Positions 22,675 through 30,693 of a stretch of 33,254 nucleotides of DNA are shown here, one piece after another. How positions within the stretch are numbered: position 1 is the stretch's first letter; every line of letters begins with the position of its first letter. The notes beneath the pieces are model-generated. The model searched no databases. It was not told the origin of the DNA and saw nothing but the letters and a program-made list of their open reading frames with translations. The stretch lies in NCBI GenBank assembly GCA_937890355.1, contig CALACW010000065.1, positions 1 to 33,254 of the forward strand, read 5' to 3'. A program made the position numbers and the translations under genes. The DNA comes from CALACW01 sp002431305 (GTDB lineage: Bacteria; Bacillota; Clostridia; Oscillospirales; Acutalibacteraceae).

Positions 22675-24003
22675 TTATTCAACGACCTCACCCATGAGGT
22701 CGTAGTCCTTAGTATCAAATATTCTTACGTCGACCATGTCGCCCTCGTCAAGTTCCTTTCGGCACGTAAAGAACACTGCGGAATCGATTTCGGGCGCGTC
22801 CATCCACGTTCTGCCGAAATAGCTGTCGGTGTACGCGTCATAACCGTCGACAACGCATCTCTGAACCGTGTCGATAAGCTGTTTCTGCTTGTACGAAAAG
22901 ATATCGTACTGCTGTTCCATTATAATTTCTCCGCGTCTCTGCTTAACTTTGTCGTCAACCTGATCCTCGAACTCAGCGGCCGGAGTGTTCTCCTCTGGTG
23001 AATATGCAAAACATCCGAGTCTGTCAAACTGCGCCTCGTCCACGAATTCGGACAGGGTGTTAAACTCCGATTCTCCCTCTCCGGGGAATCCCGTTATAAA
23101 CGTCGTACGGATTATAGCGTTCGGGAGTTTGTCTCTGATTTTTTCGATAAGAGCAAGAAGGGATTCCTTATCTCCCGTTCTGTTCATTCTTTTTAATACC
23201 TTGCCGTCCGCGTGCTGTAACGGTAAATCAATATAGTTAAGAATCTTATCCTCGCTTGCCATAACGTCGAGCAATTCGTCCGTTATTCTGTCGGGATAGC
23301 AGTACAGAAGCCTTATCCACTCGATTCCGTCAATTTTGCAGAGTTTTTTCAGAAGCGAAGGAAGTCTTAATTCGTGATATAAATCCTCGCCGTATCTCGT
23401 AACATCCTGCGCTATAAGAATAAGTTCCTTAACGCCGTCGGAAGCCAGTTTCTCGGCTTCTTTAACTATACTTTCCTCTGTACGGCTTCTGAATCTGCCT
23501 CTTATCATCGGGATAGCGCAGTATGTACAGCAGTTTGAGCATCCGTCCGCGATTTTAAGATATGCCCAGTGCGCGGGAGTTGAGAGAATTCTCTCGCCCT
23601 CTATCGGCATGGTCTCTTTGTCGGCAAACTCCTCGACCGCCTCGTCTTTCATAACGCGATCGCACATTTCGACAATGTCTCCGTTGTTACCTATGCCCAT
23701 AATTCCGTCGATTTCAGGCATTTCCTTTATAACCTCGTCCTTATATCTCTGCGCCAAACATCCGCATACGAGAATTTTTTTGATAACGCCGTCCTTTTTA
23801 AGATCCGCCATTTCGAGAATGTTCTCAATAGCCTCTTTTTTAGCGTCCTCGATAAAACCGCACGTGTTGATTACGACAATGTCCGCCGAATATGCGTCGT
23901 CAACGATTTCATATCCCGCCGCGTTAAGCTTTGCAAGCATCATTTCCGAATCAACCTGGTTTTTCGGACATCCGAGCGATATAAGTCCGACCTTAATACT
24001 CAT
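22675..24003 (-). CDS. rimO: Ribosomal protein S12 methylthiotransferase RimO
   Basis: A 442-residue radical SAM enzyme that adds a methylthio group to an aspartate of S12. N-terminal cluster cysteines are C12 (SLGCPKNQVDSE), C48 (NTCGFI) and C82; the radical SAM triad is C155, C159, C162 in GCSNCCTYCAIP. The C-terminal TRAM domain covers about residues 375-442 (CVVDGYDAYTDSYFGRTWMD). The start overlaps the recX end by 11 bases. SLGCPKNQVDSE and DAPEIDSAVFF distinguish RimO from MiaB. Confidence 0.96.
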   Translation of the reverse strand: MSIKVGLISLGCPKNQVDSEMMLAKLNAAGYEIVDDAYSADIVVINTCGFIEDAKKEAIENILEMADLKKDGVIKKILVCGCLAQRYKDEVIKEMPEIDGIMGIGNNGDIVEMCDRVMKDEAVEEFADKETMPIEGERILSTPAHWAYLKIADGCSNCCTYCAIPMIRGRFRSRTEESIVKEAEKLASDGVKELILIAQDVTRYGEDLYHELRLPSLLKKLCKIDGIEWIRLLYCYPDRITDELLDVMASEDKILNYIDLPLQHADGKVLKRMNRTGDKESLLALIEKIRDKLPNAIIRTTFITGFPGEGESEFNTLSEFVDEAQFDRLGCFAYSPEENTPAAEFEDQVDDKVKQRRGEIIMEQQYDIFSYKQKQLIDTVQRCVVDGYDAYTDSYFGRTWMDAPEIDSAVFFTCRKELDEGDMVDVRIFDTKDYDLMGEVVE

Positions 24004-24610
24004 CTGAATTCTCTCCGTTCATCTGCTCTATTGCCTTTCGTATTTGAGAATACGAATATCCGAGCCTCTGACAGGCCGAATAAACACGTCTTAATCCCTT
24101 TTCATCCGAAAGACAATCCTTATATTTTTTTTTAATTATATCAATAATACATGAAATTTCGTCAATGTCAAGTCCGCCGACCGCCTCGTCGATAAGTTCT
24201 CTGTCCACGCCTTTTATCATGAGTTCTTTTCGGATTCTGTCAGCACCGAAATGTTTCTTTTCATAAAGCTCTAAAGCGTACCTTACCGCGAAATCCTCAT
24301 CGTCGACAAAACCCAGTTCCCTGCATCTTTCGACCGCGTAGTCACAGCATTCCGGCGGATATTTTTTTAAAAGCTTTTCTCTCAATTCCTTTTCGGAATG
24401 AGCCCTCAGCGTAAGAATTCTGACAGCGCCCGCATAGGCAAGCCGACCGCCGACCATTCTTTTGAATTCTTCGATTCCGTCATCGTCAATCTCGTCGCCG
24501 TCCGAATATCCGCTCGAATACCAGACAGAGGAACTTACGTTCATTATAAAAACATCGTCGGCATATATATTAAGTTTACCGCCTTTTGCTGAAACAGACC
24601 TTAATTTCAT
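23993..24610 (-). CDS. recX: Regulatory protein RecX
   Basis: A 205-residue helical protein that binds RecA filaments and limits their activity. Three-helix repeats are seen in the 60-205 region, for example LTLRAHSEKELREKLLKK, CRELGFVDDEDFAVRYALEL and FGADRIRKELMIKGVDRELI. Its ATG overlaps the recA stop by one base, so translation is coupled to recA, as is common for this pair. The N-terminal 60 residues are a beta-rich extension usual in Firmicutes. Confidence 0.93.
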   Translation of the reverse strand: MKLRSVSAKGGKLNIYADDVFIMNVSSSVWYSSGYSDGDEIDDDGIEEFKRMVGGRLAYAGAVRILTLRAHSEKELREKLLKKYPPECCDYAVERCRELGFVDDEDFAVRYALELYEKKHFGADRIRKELMIKGVDRELIDEAVGGLDIDEISCIIDIIKKKYKDCLSDEKGLRRVYSACQRLGYSYSQIRKAIEQMNGENSDEY

Positions 24611-25719
24611 CAGTCGTCAACCGTAATATCAAGTCTCGCCTTAGCCTGAGCCTGCGTTGCGGGGGCCTTCATAACGGGCTTAGCCGAAACGGGAGCTTCT
24701 TTTTTAGCGTCCGAACCGGTTTTTGAGTTCGCGTTCTCTTTCATCTTAACTCGAATTTTTTCTTCTATTTCAGCCATAAGTTCGGGATTCTGCTGTAAAT
24801 ATGTTTTTACGTTTTCTCTGCCCTGTCCGAGTCTCATATCGCCGTAGTAGAACCATGCTCCGCTCTTTTTGAGAACGTCGAGCTTAACGCCGATATCTAC
24901 GGTTTCGCCGACTTTTGATATTCCTGCACCGTACATGATATCGAATTCAGCCTCTTTAAACGGAGGCGCGACCTTGTTTTTAACGATTTTTACTCTTGTT
25001 CTGGAACCGATAAATTCGTTTCCGGGACCTTTGAGCTGTTCGACTCTTCTTACGTCCATACGCATTGTAGAGTAAAATTTAAGCGCGCGTCCGCCTGTCG
25101 TAACCTCCGGACTTCCGTACATAACGCCGACCTTTTCACGAAGCTGATTTATGAATATAACGATTGTATTTGATTTTGCAATCGCGCCGGTAAGCTTTCT
25201 CAACGCCTGCGACATGAGTCTTGCATGCAGACCTACGTGGCTGTCGCCCATATCGCCCTCGATTTCGGCTTTGGGAACAAGAGCGGCGACGGAGTCGACA
25301 ACAACAACGTCGAGCGCGCCGGAACGCGCGAGAGCCTCGGTAATTTCGAGAGCCTGTTCGCCGTTGTCGGGCTGTGAAACGAGCAGAGAGTCAACGTCAA
25401 CTCCGAGATGAGAAGCATAAACGGGGTCAAGAGCATGCTCCGCGTCAACGAACGCGGCTTCTCCGCCGGCCTTCTGCGCCTGCGCAACAACATGGAGCGC
25501 GAGTGTTGTTTTACCGGATGATTCCGGACCGTAAATCTCTACTATTCTGCCCTTTGGCAGACCGCCTATACCCGTAGCATTGTCAAGAGAAATCGAACCG
25601 GTCGAAATCGATTCTATATTAAGGCTCGCCGTCGAGCCGAGACGCATAATCGCGCCCTTGCCGTATTTTTTCTCAATCTGCTGCAAAGCCGTTTCCAAAG
25701 CCTTTTCCTTATCGGCCAT
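24610..25719 (-). CDS. recA: Recombinase RecA
   Basis: A 369-residue DNA strand-exchange ATPase and SOS co-protease. Start at the ATG at 25719, preceded by AAAGGATG; the longer frame to 25758 runs through the SOS box and is rejected. Walker A is GPESSGKTT, followed by VDAEHALDP, VVVDSVAALVPKAE and the L2 region FINQLREKVGVMYGSPEVTT. The acidic C-terminus carries an Ala/Lys/Pro-rich extension. Transcription is from the promoter at 25772-25800 with an adjoining LexA-type site. Confidence 0.98.
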   Translation of the reverse strand: MADKEKALETALQQIEKKYGKGAIMRLGSTASLNIESISTGSISLDNATGIGGLPKGRIVEIYGPESSGKTTLALHVVAQAQKAGGEAAFVDAEHALDPVYASHLGVDVDSLLVSQPDNGEQALEITEALARSGALDVVVVDSVAALVPKAEIEGDMGDSHVGLHARLMSQALRKLTGAIAKSNTIVIFINQLREKVGVMYGSPEVTTGGRALKFYSTMRMDVRRVEQLKGPGNEFIGSRTRVKIVKNKVAPPFKEAEFDIMYGAGISKVGETVDIGVKLDVLKKSGAWFYYGDMRLGQGRENVKTYLQQNPELMAEIEEKIRVKMKENANSKTGSDAKKEAPVSAKPVMKAPATQAQAKARLDITVDD

Positions 25720-25751
25720 ATATAAAACATCCTTTCGGAACCAAAATTTAC

Positions 25752-25800
25752 AGTACAAATGTTCGATAGATATTATATAATATTTCTTTTATAAATGCAA
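25752..25800 (-). promoter_or_regulatory. recA promoter with SOS (LexA) box
   Basis: Minus-strand TTGCAT (25795-25800), 17 bases, TATAAT (25772-25777). Just downstream, CGAACATTTGTACT (25752-25765) matches the Bacillus LexA/DinR box CGAAC-N4-GTTCG except for the last half-site (GTACT). Binding there would cover the transcription start. Confidence 0.8.
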
Positions 25801-25935
25801 CACTTTTTTTCAAAAATCAGACATAAAATCCCGGGATACAGTCCGAAAAAATCCCCCGTTCGGACTCAAATCACAATTGCCCCGCGAAAAAAGACGTTTC
25901 ACATCCCTCTCCGCGGGGGTTGGTCATATCAAAAC

Positions 25936-26769
25936 TTACAGTCTGTTTACAAGTTTCTTTATACCCTGTTCGAATTTAACGCCGTACCAGTGCGATTCGT
26001 CGCCGTAAGTCAGTTTCATACAGTCGACAGTGTAGTCAACCGCGATAGCGAGAGCCTCGTTCATATCCTTGCCGAGCGTGAGCGCGCCCATCAGAGCCGA
26101 TGAGAAAACGTCGCCCGTGCCGTGACAGCTCATGGGCAGATTCTCGCTGAAATACTCATAGTATTTGTCGTTTACGCTGTCGTAAGCGACCGCTCCCTGT
26201 TTGTCCCCCTGCTTAACGCCGGTAAGAATCGCCGTTTTGCATCCGAGCGCACAGAGTTTTTTAAGAATCGAGCGGACGTAATCCATATCGTAGTTATCAC
26301 CCGGGTACTCTTCGCCCAGCATGAGGGTTGCCTCTGTCATATTGGGGTCAATGTAGTCTGCCTTAGCGCACAGCGAAGCCATGCCCGCGGGGAAATCGTC
26401 GCCGAAACCGGGATAGAGCTTGCCGTTGTCCGCCATTGCAGGGTCGACGAAAATTATATTGCTGTCGGTTCTGTATCTGTCAAAGAAATCCGAAACGAGT
26501 CTGATCTGCTCTTTTGAACCGAGATAACCGGTGTAGATTCCGTCAAATGAAAGTCCCTCTCTCTGCCAGTGATCTGAAATCTTCTGAATTTCATCGGTGA
26601 GGTCTTTAAACGTATACCCCTTAAATCCGCCCGTATGAGTAGAGAGAACGGCGGTAGGAATAATCGCGCATCCTATACCCATAGCCGAAATAATCGGAAG
26701 CGCGACGGTAAGCGAGCATTTTCCGAAGCATGAAATGTCCTGAATAGTAACTATTTTTTTCTGTTCCAT
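25936..26769 (-). CDS. Pyridoxal/pyridoxamine kinase
   Basis: A 277-residue ribokinase-fold kinase of the PdxY/PdxK family that phosphorylates B6 vitamers. The N-terminus has QDISCFGKCSLTVALPIISAMG, the substrate area PTAVLSTHTGGFKGYTF, the GYLGS motif, VDPAMADNGKLY and the catalytic GTGDVFSSALMGAL. It ends the DUF1858-trmK-nif3-rqcH run, 15 bases after rqcH. The 135 bases downstream, between it and the recA promoter, are irregular with weak inverted repeats (AGTCCGA/TCGGACT near 25842-25868) but no convincing terminator. Confidence 0.9.
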   Translation of the reverse strand: MEQKKIVTIQDISCFGKCSLTVALPIISAMGIGCAIIPTAVLSTHTGGFKGYTFKDLTDEIQKISDHWQREGLSFDGIYTGYLGSKEQIRLVSDFFDRYRTDSNIIFVDPAMADNGKLYPGFGDDFPAGMASLCAKADYIDPNMTEATLMLGEEYPGDNYDMDYVRSILKKLCALGCKTAILTGVKQGDKQGAVAYDSVNDKYYEYFSENLPMSCHGTGDVFSSALMGALTLGKDMNEALAIAVDYTVDCMKLTYGDESHWYGVKFEQGIKKLVNRL

Positions 26770-26784
26770 TTATAATTCTTCCTT

Positions 26785-28518
26785 TCAGCCCTGGGGGTTA
26801 CGCGGTTTTATAACGGTGGATTGATAAGTGTAGTATACCACGAACCCCGGCTTTGCGCCATTGGGCTTTTTTAAATTTTTAACCGGTGTATAATCTATAA
26901 CAACACTGCCCGCTTCCCGTCCCGACGAATAGTACGCGGCGGCACCGGCGGCAAATTCCATAGCTTTATCCGTCGGTTCTCTGCCGTCGCAGACGAGAAC
27001 AACGTGCGAACCCGGAGCTTTTTGAATGTGAAACCACATATCCGTTTTTGCCGCAGTTTTAAGCGACAGCTTGTCGTTTTGAATGTTATTTCTGCCGACC
27101 AGGATATAAAACCCGTCGGGAGCCTCTATCCTCATCGGTGGCATCGGCGAAGCCTTTTTGTTTTTCGTTCCGACTTTGCGTTTTATATATCCGCCCTCCG
27201 ATAATTCGAGTCTTATTTCCGTTATCTCTCGTTCGGTGTCCGCCCGGTTCAGTTCATCGCGGACGGTCAGAAGATACTCGAGATCCTCCTCTCCCGAGGC
27301 GATAAACTCCGTAAGCTTTTTTTCCGCAATCTGCGATTTTCTGTATTCCTTAAAATATCTCTGAGCGTTCGCAGACGGCGATAAATCGGGACGAACCGGT
27401 ATTTTTATCGGTTTATTATCGTCGTAATAATTCTCGACCTCATATTCATATCCGCCCTTTGTCAAACGGTACAAATTCGCGTTGATAAGCTCGGCGTAAA
27501 TGCGTTTCGTGTCCCTGTCGGCGCATTCTTCAAGCTCGATTTTCTGATTGCTTATCTTTTTTGACGTACGTTCTATAAGATTGTTAACGGTTTTAAAAAG
27601 ATCGTCGGCTTTTGACTTCGTTCTCGCAAACCGTTCTCTTTCAAAATAGAAATTATCGAGCAGTTCGCTCAAATCTGAAAAACTTTTAAATTCATAGCCG
27701 TCGGAATACATTGACAGCGGGATAAACGAAAATTCCGTATATTTTCCCTCGTCCGTGAGGACAGCGGTCGGTGACGCGCTTTTGTTTATTACAATGCTTT
27801 TAAGCGCCGAGAGTTCGAATTTTAATTTATCAACCGTTTTCTGCGTTACTTCGCTAATATTCAAATCTCCGCCCGAACGGTATGCTATTTCCTTTGCAAG
27901 AGTCGGGGAAACGCCCTCGACCGCCGAGAGAACTGCCGACGAAAGTTTTTTATCTTTAAATGATAATATTTTATTTATAATTTCATCCGTATTTGATTCG
28001 GTTATTCTGAATTTATCCTGCGACGGGGGCATTTCGTACATGAGCCCCGGCAGTATCTGCCTTACGGATGATTTCGACGCGTCGACTTTCTTTATCGAAT
28101 CTATAATTCTTTCGTTCTCGTCGAGCAGAATAATGTTGCTGTACTGCGCCATTATTTCTATTACGACAGTGCGTTTTACCCTGTCGCCTATCTCGTTAGT
28201 CGCCTCAAATTTGAGTTTAACGATTCTGTCGAATCCGATCTGCTCTATATCAATGAGCGTTCCGCCCGCGAGCTGTTTTCTGAACAGCATGCACAGCATC
28301 GGCGGGTTCGGCGGATTCTCTGGAGCCTGCGCGGTCAGATGAAGCCTCGGCGACGCGCCCGAAGCGGATAGCAGAAATTTATATCCGCCCGCTCTCGTCC
28401 TTATCGAAAAAACGAGTTCGTACCTTGTCGGCATATAAACTTTTTCGAGCTTTCCCGATATTAATTTATCCTTTAACTGCGAGCACAGCAGATTTAAAAA
28501 TATACCGTCAAGAGCCAT
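26785..28518 (-). CDS. rqcH: Ribosome quality control protein RqcH (NFACT family)
   Basis: A 577-residue protein that binds stalled 50S subunits and recruits tRNA-Ala to add C-terminal alanine tails marking the nascent chain for proteolysis. The NFACT-N domain contains the key D97-R98 pair (QIGFDRIV) needed for tailing, at the same numbers as in Bacillus. The middle has two long coiled-coil arms (about residues 290-440). The C-terminal NFACT-R domain has GFYILVGRNNIQNDKLSLK and DMWFHIQKAPGSHVVL. It overlaps nif3 by 11 bases. Older annotation calls such genes fibronectin-binding protein. Confidence 0.95.
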   Translation of the reverse strand: MALDGIFLNLLCSQLKDKLISGKLEKVYMPTRYELVFSIRTRAGGYKFLLSASGASPRLHLTAQAPENPPNPPMLCMLFRKQLAGGTLIDIEQIGFDRIVKLKFEATNEIGDRVKRTVVIEIMAQYSNIILLDENERIIDSIKKVDASKSSVRQILPGLMYEMPPSQDKFRITESNTDEIINKILSFKDKKLSSAVLSAVEGVSPTLAKEIAYRSGGDLNISEVTQKTVDKLKFELSALKSIVINKSASPTAVLTDEGKYTEFSFIPLSMYSDGYEFKSFSDLSELLDNFYFERERFARTKSKADDLFKTVNNLIERTSKKISNQKIELEECADRDTKRIYAELINANLYRLTKGGYEYEVENYYDDNKPIKIPVRPDLSPSANAQRYFKEYRKSQIAEKKLTEFIASGEEDLEYLLTVRDELNRADTEREITEIRLELSEGGYIKRKVGTKNKKASPMPPMRIEAPDGFYILVGRNNIQNDKLSLKTAAKTDMWFHIQKAPGSHVVLVCDGREPTDKAMEFAAGAAAYYSSGREAGSVVIDYTPVKNLKKPNGAKPGFVVYYTYQSTVIKPRNPQG

Positions 28519-29278
28519 TAAAAATCACCGTCCCGACGGGGCTTTTCTGAGACGAAACGAAAGTCTCGATGTCTTTGAATTTATCCCCTGTTTTTTCTGC
28601 CAAAATGCTCATTACGATATTTTCGGTCTCGAAGTGCCCCGCAGCAATGAGGTTTATATTCATCATCTGAGCGTCCAGAAAATCATGGTGCGACGCGTCG
28701 CCCGTAACGAACGTGTCACAGACCGATTCTGCGGCGAATTTAAGAAATGAGCATCCGCTGCCCGAGCATACCGCGATTTTTTCAACGTCTCTTTTTCCCG
28801 TGAATCTGACCGCGCCTTTTAGTTTTTTTGATACGAATTCGGCGAAGTTCTCAACGCTCCGTCTTTCTGTCGTACCGGCTCTCATTATCGGAGCGTCGTC
28901 CGATTCGGGATAAAGTTTTATTATATTTTTAAGTTCGAGCGCAGAACACAAAACGTCGTTTACACCGCCGTCCGCCATGTCAAGGCATGTATGCGAAGCA
29001 ATTACGGATATTCCCGCCCTCGCGGCTTCATAAAGTCCGTTTGTTCCCGAAACAAAACTTTTTGCCGGATGAAATAACGCAGGATGGTGATTTACTATCA
29101 GCGTACAGCCGAGTTCTTCGGCTTCTTTTACAACCTCGGGCGTAAAATCGAGCGCGAACAGTATTTTTTTAACTTCGTCGTTAATATCACCTGTCATAAT
29201 TCCGCTGTTGTCCCAACTTTCCTGTGTTTTAAATTGAGCAACGGAATTTAAGTATTCGTAAATATCACCGACCGTCAT
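28508..29278 (-). CDS. Nif3-like dinuclear metal centre protein (YqfO family)
   Basis: A 256-residue protein of the NIF3/DUF34 family with a two-metal site. The ATG at 29278 is chosen because GAGGGTG lies six bases upstream; the longer frame runs into trmK. Metal-site motifs are LIVNHHPALFHPAK, ASHTCLDMADGGVND and IAAGHFETENI; the WDNSGIMTG segment is typical. It follows trmK by four bases, a pairing seen across Firmicutes (yqfN-yqfO). The shorter length means the PII-like insertion of YqfO is absent. A GTP cyclohydrolase activity has been proposed for relatives but is not established here. Confidence 0.92.
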   Translation of the reverse strand: MTVGDIYEYLNSVAQFKTQESWDNSGIMTGDINDEVKKILFALDFTPEVVKEAEELGCTLIVNHHPALFHPAKSFVSGTNGLYEAARAGISVIASHTCLDMADGGVNDVLCSALELKNIIKLYPESDDAPIMRAGTTERRSVENFAEFVSKKLKGAVRFTGKRDVEKIAVCSGSGCSFLKFAAESVCDTFVTGDASHHDFLDAQMMNINLIAAGHFETENIVMSILAEKTGDKFKDIETFVSSQKSPVGTVIFNGS

Positions 29279-29282
29279 TATT

Positions 29283-29948
29283 TCACCCTCTTTTTTCATA
29301 TTCGTCCAAAAGCGACCGGCAGTAGTCGTATTTCTCCTTGTCACCTGAAATCCGAGCGCCGTTCATTTTGTCGCAGAGCTTATTTTTCTGTTTTAATCTT
29401 ACCTGATTATATTCCTCCGAAGAGTCCGAAAAACCGAATACTATGTCGAATTCATCGGCTTTATGCCCGGGTTCGTATTCCGAGGCAATAACGCAGTAGT
29501 ATTTTCCCGCGTCTTTTACGCCTTTTTCCTCTAAAATGTAAAATCCGTTTTCGTATAAAAAGCGCCTTACATCCTCGGCATGAGTCATGGGCTGTAAAAT
29601 CAGGCGGATTCTTTTGTCCTTTATCCATTCGCAGTCTTTCAGAATATCTCTGATAAGTTCTCCGCCCATTCCCGCAATAACAATATCATCGCCGTCCGAG
29701 GGGTCGATTTTTTTCAATCCGTCGGACAGCGTAAGCTTCATTTTATCCTCAATGCCGTATTTTTCAGCAGTCTTTTTTGCATTAAGCAAGGGCATTCTGC
29801 CGATGTCACATGCAGCGGCAAACGGAATAACGCCCTTTGTAATAAGATATGCCGGTATATAGCCGTGATCCGTACCGACATCAATCAGTTTATGCCCCTT
29901 TCGTACGAATCCGGCAACCGTTTTAAGTCTCGGAGTGAGAGACTCCAT
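29283..29948 (-). CDS. trmK: tRNA (adenine(22)-N1)-methyltransferase TrmK
   Basis: A 221-residue SAM-dependent enzyme that methylates A22 in the D loop of tRNAs. SPTPRLKTVAGFV-like start (LTPRLKTVAGFV), the SAM motif LIDVGTDHGYIPAYL, IVIAGMGGELI and LILQPMTHAEDVRRFL are family signatures, and a helical C-terminal arm follows. Its ATG overlaps the stop of the DUF1858 gene by one base (TAATG), so expression is coupled. Confidence 0.93.
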   Translation of the reverse strand: MESLTPRLKTVAGFVRKGHKLIDVGTDHGYIPAYLITKGVIPFAAACDIGRMPLLNAKKTAEKYGIEDKMKLTLSDGLKKIDPSDGDDIVIAGMGGELIRDILKDCEWIKDKRIRLILQPMTHAEDVRRFLYENGFYILEEKGVKDAGKYYCVIASEYEPGHKADEFDIVFGFSDSSEEYNQVRLKQKNKLCDKMNGARISGDKEKYDYCRSLLDEYEKRG

Positions 29949-30145
29949 TACTTTGCTTCGTGAGCGTTAAGCTTTGCGATAAGCTCGTCAACGTCAACGC
30001 CGTGAACAGCGCATGCTTCCTCGATTGTTTCGCCTCTTGCTGAGGGGCATCCGAGACAATGCATACCCATTTCGAAGAAGTAGGGAGCAAGAGTGCGGTC
30101 TGCGTCGAGTACGTCGCCGATAGTTGAATTCTTAGTTATTTCCAT
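29948..30145 (-). CDS. DUF1858 redox-disulfide protein
   Basis: A 65-residue domain protein. MGMHCLGCPSARGETIEEACAVHG carries the CxxC pair and later Cys of the 'hybrid-cluster-protein-associated redox disulfide' DUF1858 group, also seen at the N-terminus of ScdA/RIC iron-sulfur repair proteins. It probably takes part in thiol redox or Fe-S upkeep in anaerobes; its partner is unknown. It leads the trmK-nif3-rqcH run. GTGAGG precedes the ATG. Confidence 0.88.
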   Translation of the reverse strand: MEITKNSTIGDVLDADRTLAPYFFEMGMHCLGCPSARGETIEEACAVHGVDVDELIAKLNAHEAK

Positions 30146-30179
30146 TATAAAAACCTCACTTTATTTTCTATTCAAAATT

Positions 30180-30189
30180 AGTATACCAC
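30180..30189 (-). promoter_or_regulatory. Extended -10 promoter for DUF1858-trmK-nif3-rqcH-kinase
   Basis: Minus-strand TGTGGTATACT contains a TATACT -10 box (30180-30185) with an upstream TG; no convincing -35 is seen. It lies 35 bases before the ATG at 30145. Confidence 0.5.
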
Positions 30190-30241
30190 ATGCGTATAAA
30201 AAAATAAATAGCGATTTAATGTTGTTTTTACTCAATTTATG

Positions 30242-30270
30242 TTGACATAATAAAAAAATATGGATATATT
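30242..30270 (+). promoter_or_regulatory. Promoter of the 106-aa gene
   Basis: TTGACA (30242-30247), 17 bases, TATATT (30265-30270). The -10 lies in an imperfect palindrome GGATATATTTATATATATCC (30262-30281), which may be only AT richness or an operator. Confidence 0.65.
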
Positions 30271-30311
30271 TATATATATCCGAATTTATAGTATATTACA
30301 GAGGGCTTGAA

Positions 30312-30632
30312 ATGTCGTTTTTAGATAAAATAAAAAAATCAAAAAAAAGAAAAAACGCCGACCGCGGAAGTTTTGAACAGCTCTTTGTCGGTGATACCGC
30401 CGTCCCCGTTTTCAACGTCTTTATTCATACGGATAAAGAGACGAAAAAACAGTATATCGAACTTGCGGCCGTCGATACTATAGAGGAACTGCACTATAAT
30501 AACGTAGACCTGACGCTTCGCACACGTGAAAAGGACGTAAAAATAAACGCCGATTTCGTCGATGCTTATCAGAAGAAACGGTTTAAAGTTTATACGTTCG
30601 AAATTAAGAAGATGAACGAATTTTATAATTAA
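30312..30632 (+). CDS. Conserved-looking hypothetical protein, 106 aa
   Basis: No family recognised. The N-terminus MSFLDKIKKSKKRKNADRGS is strongly basic; the rest alternates strands and turns (VFNVFIHTDKETKKQYIELA, VDLTLRTREKDVKINADFVD) and ends in a helix KMNEFYN, suggesting a small alpha/beta or nucleic-acid-binding fold. It is a single-gene unit with its own consensus-like promoter, an AGAGGG ribosome site and a strong terminator, and no overlap with neighbours. That autonomy supports it as a real gene. Confidence 0.7.
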   Translation: MSFLDKIKKSKKRKNADRGSFEQLFVGDTAVPVFNVFIHTDKETKKQYIELAAVDTIEELHYNNVDLTLRTREKDVKINADFVDAYQKKRFKVYTFEIKKMNEFYN

Positions 30633-30645
30633 ATGCAAATAAAAG

Positions 30646-30690
30646 CAGGACTGCCTGATTCGAAATTCATAATCCGGCAGTCCTGTTTTT
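30646..30690. terminator. Bidirectional terminator between the 106-aa gene and metK
   Basis: CAGGACTGCC (30646-30655) pairs perfectly with GGCAGTCCTG (30676-30685); GATT/AATC extends it. T6 follows on plus, and CTTTTATTT follows on minus. Confidence 0.9.
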
Positions 30691-30693
30691 TAT

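Noticed and set aside
25842..25868. Terminator for the B6 kinase gene
   Set aside because: The AGTCCGA/TCGGACT repeat has a long loop and no following T run on the minus strand.
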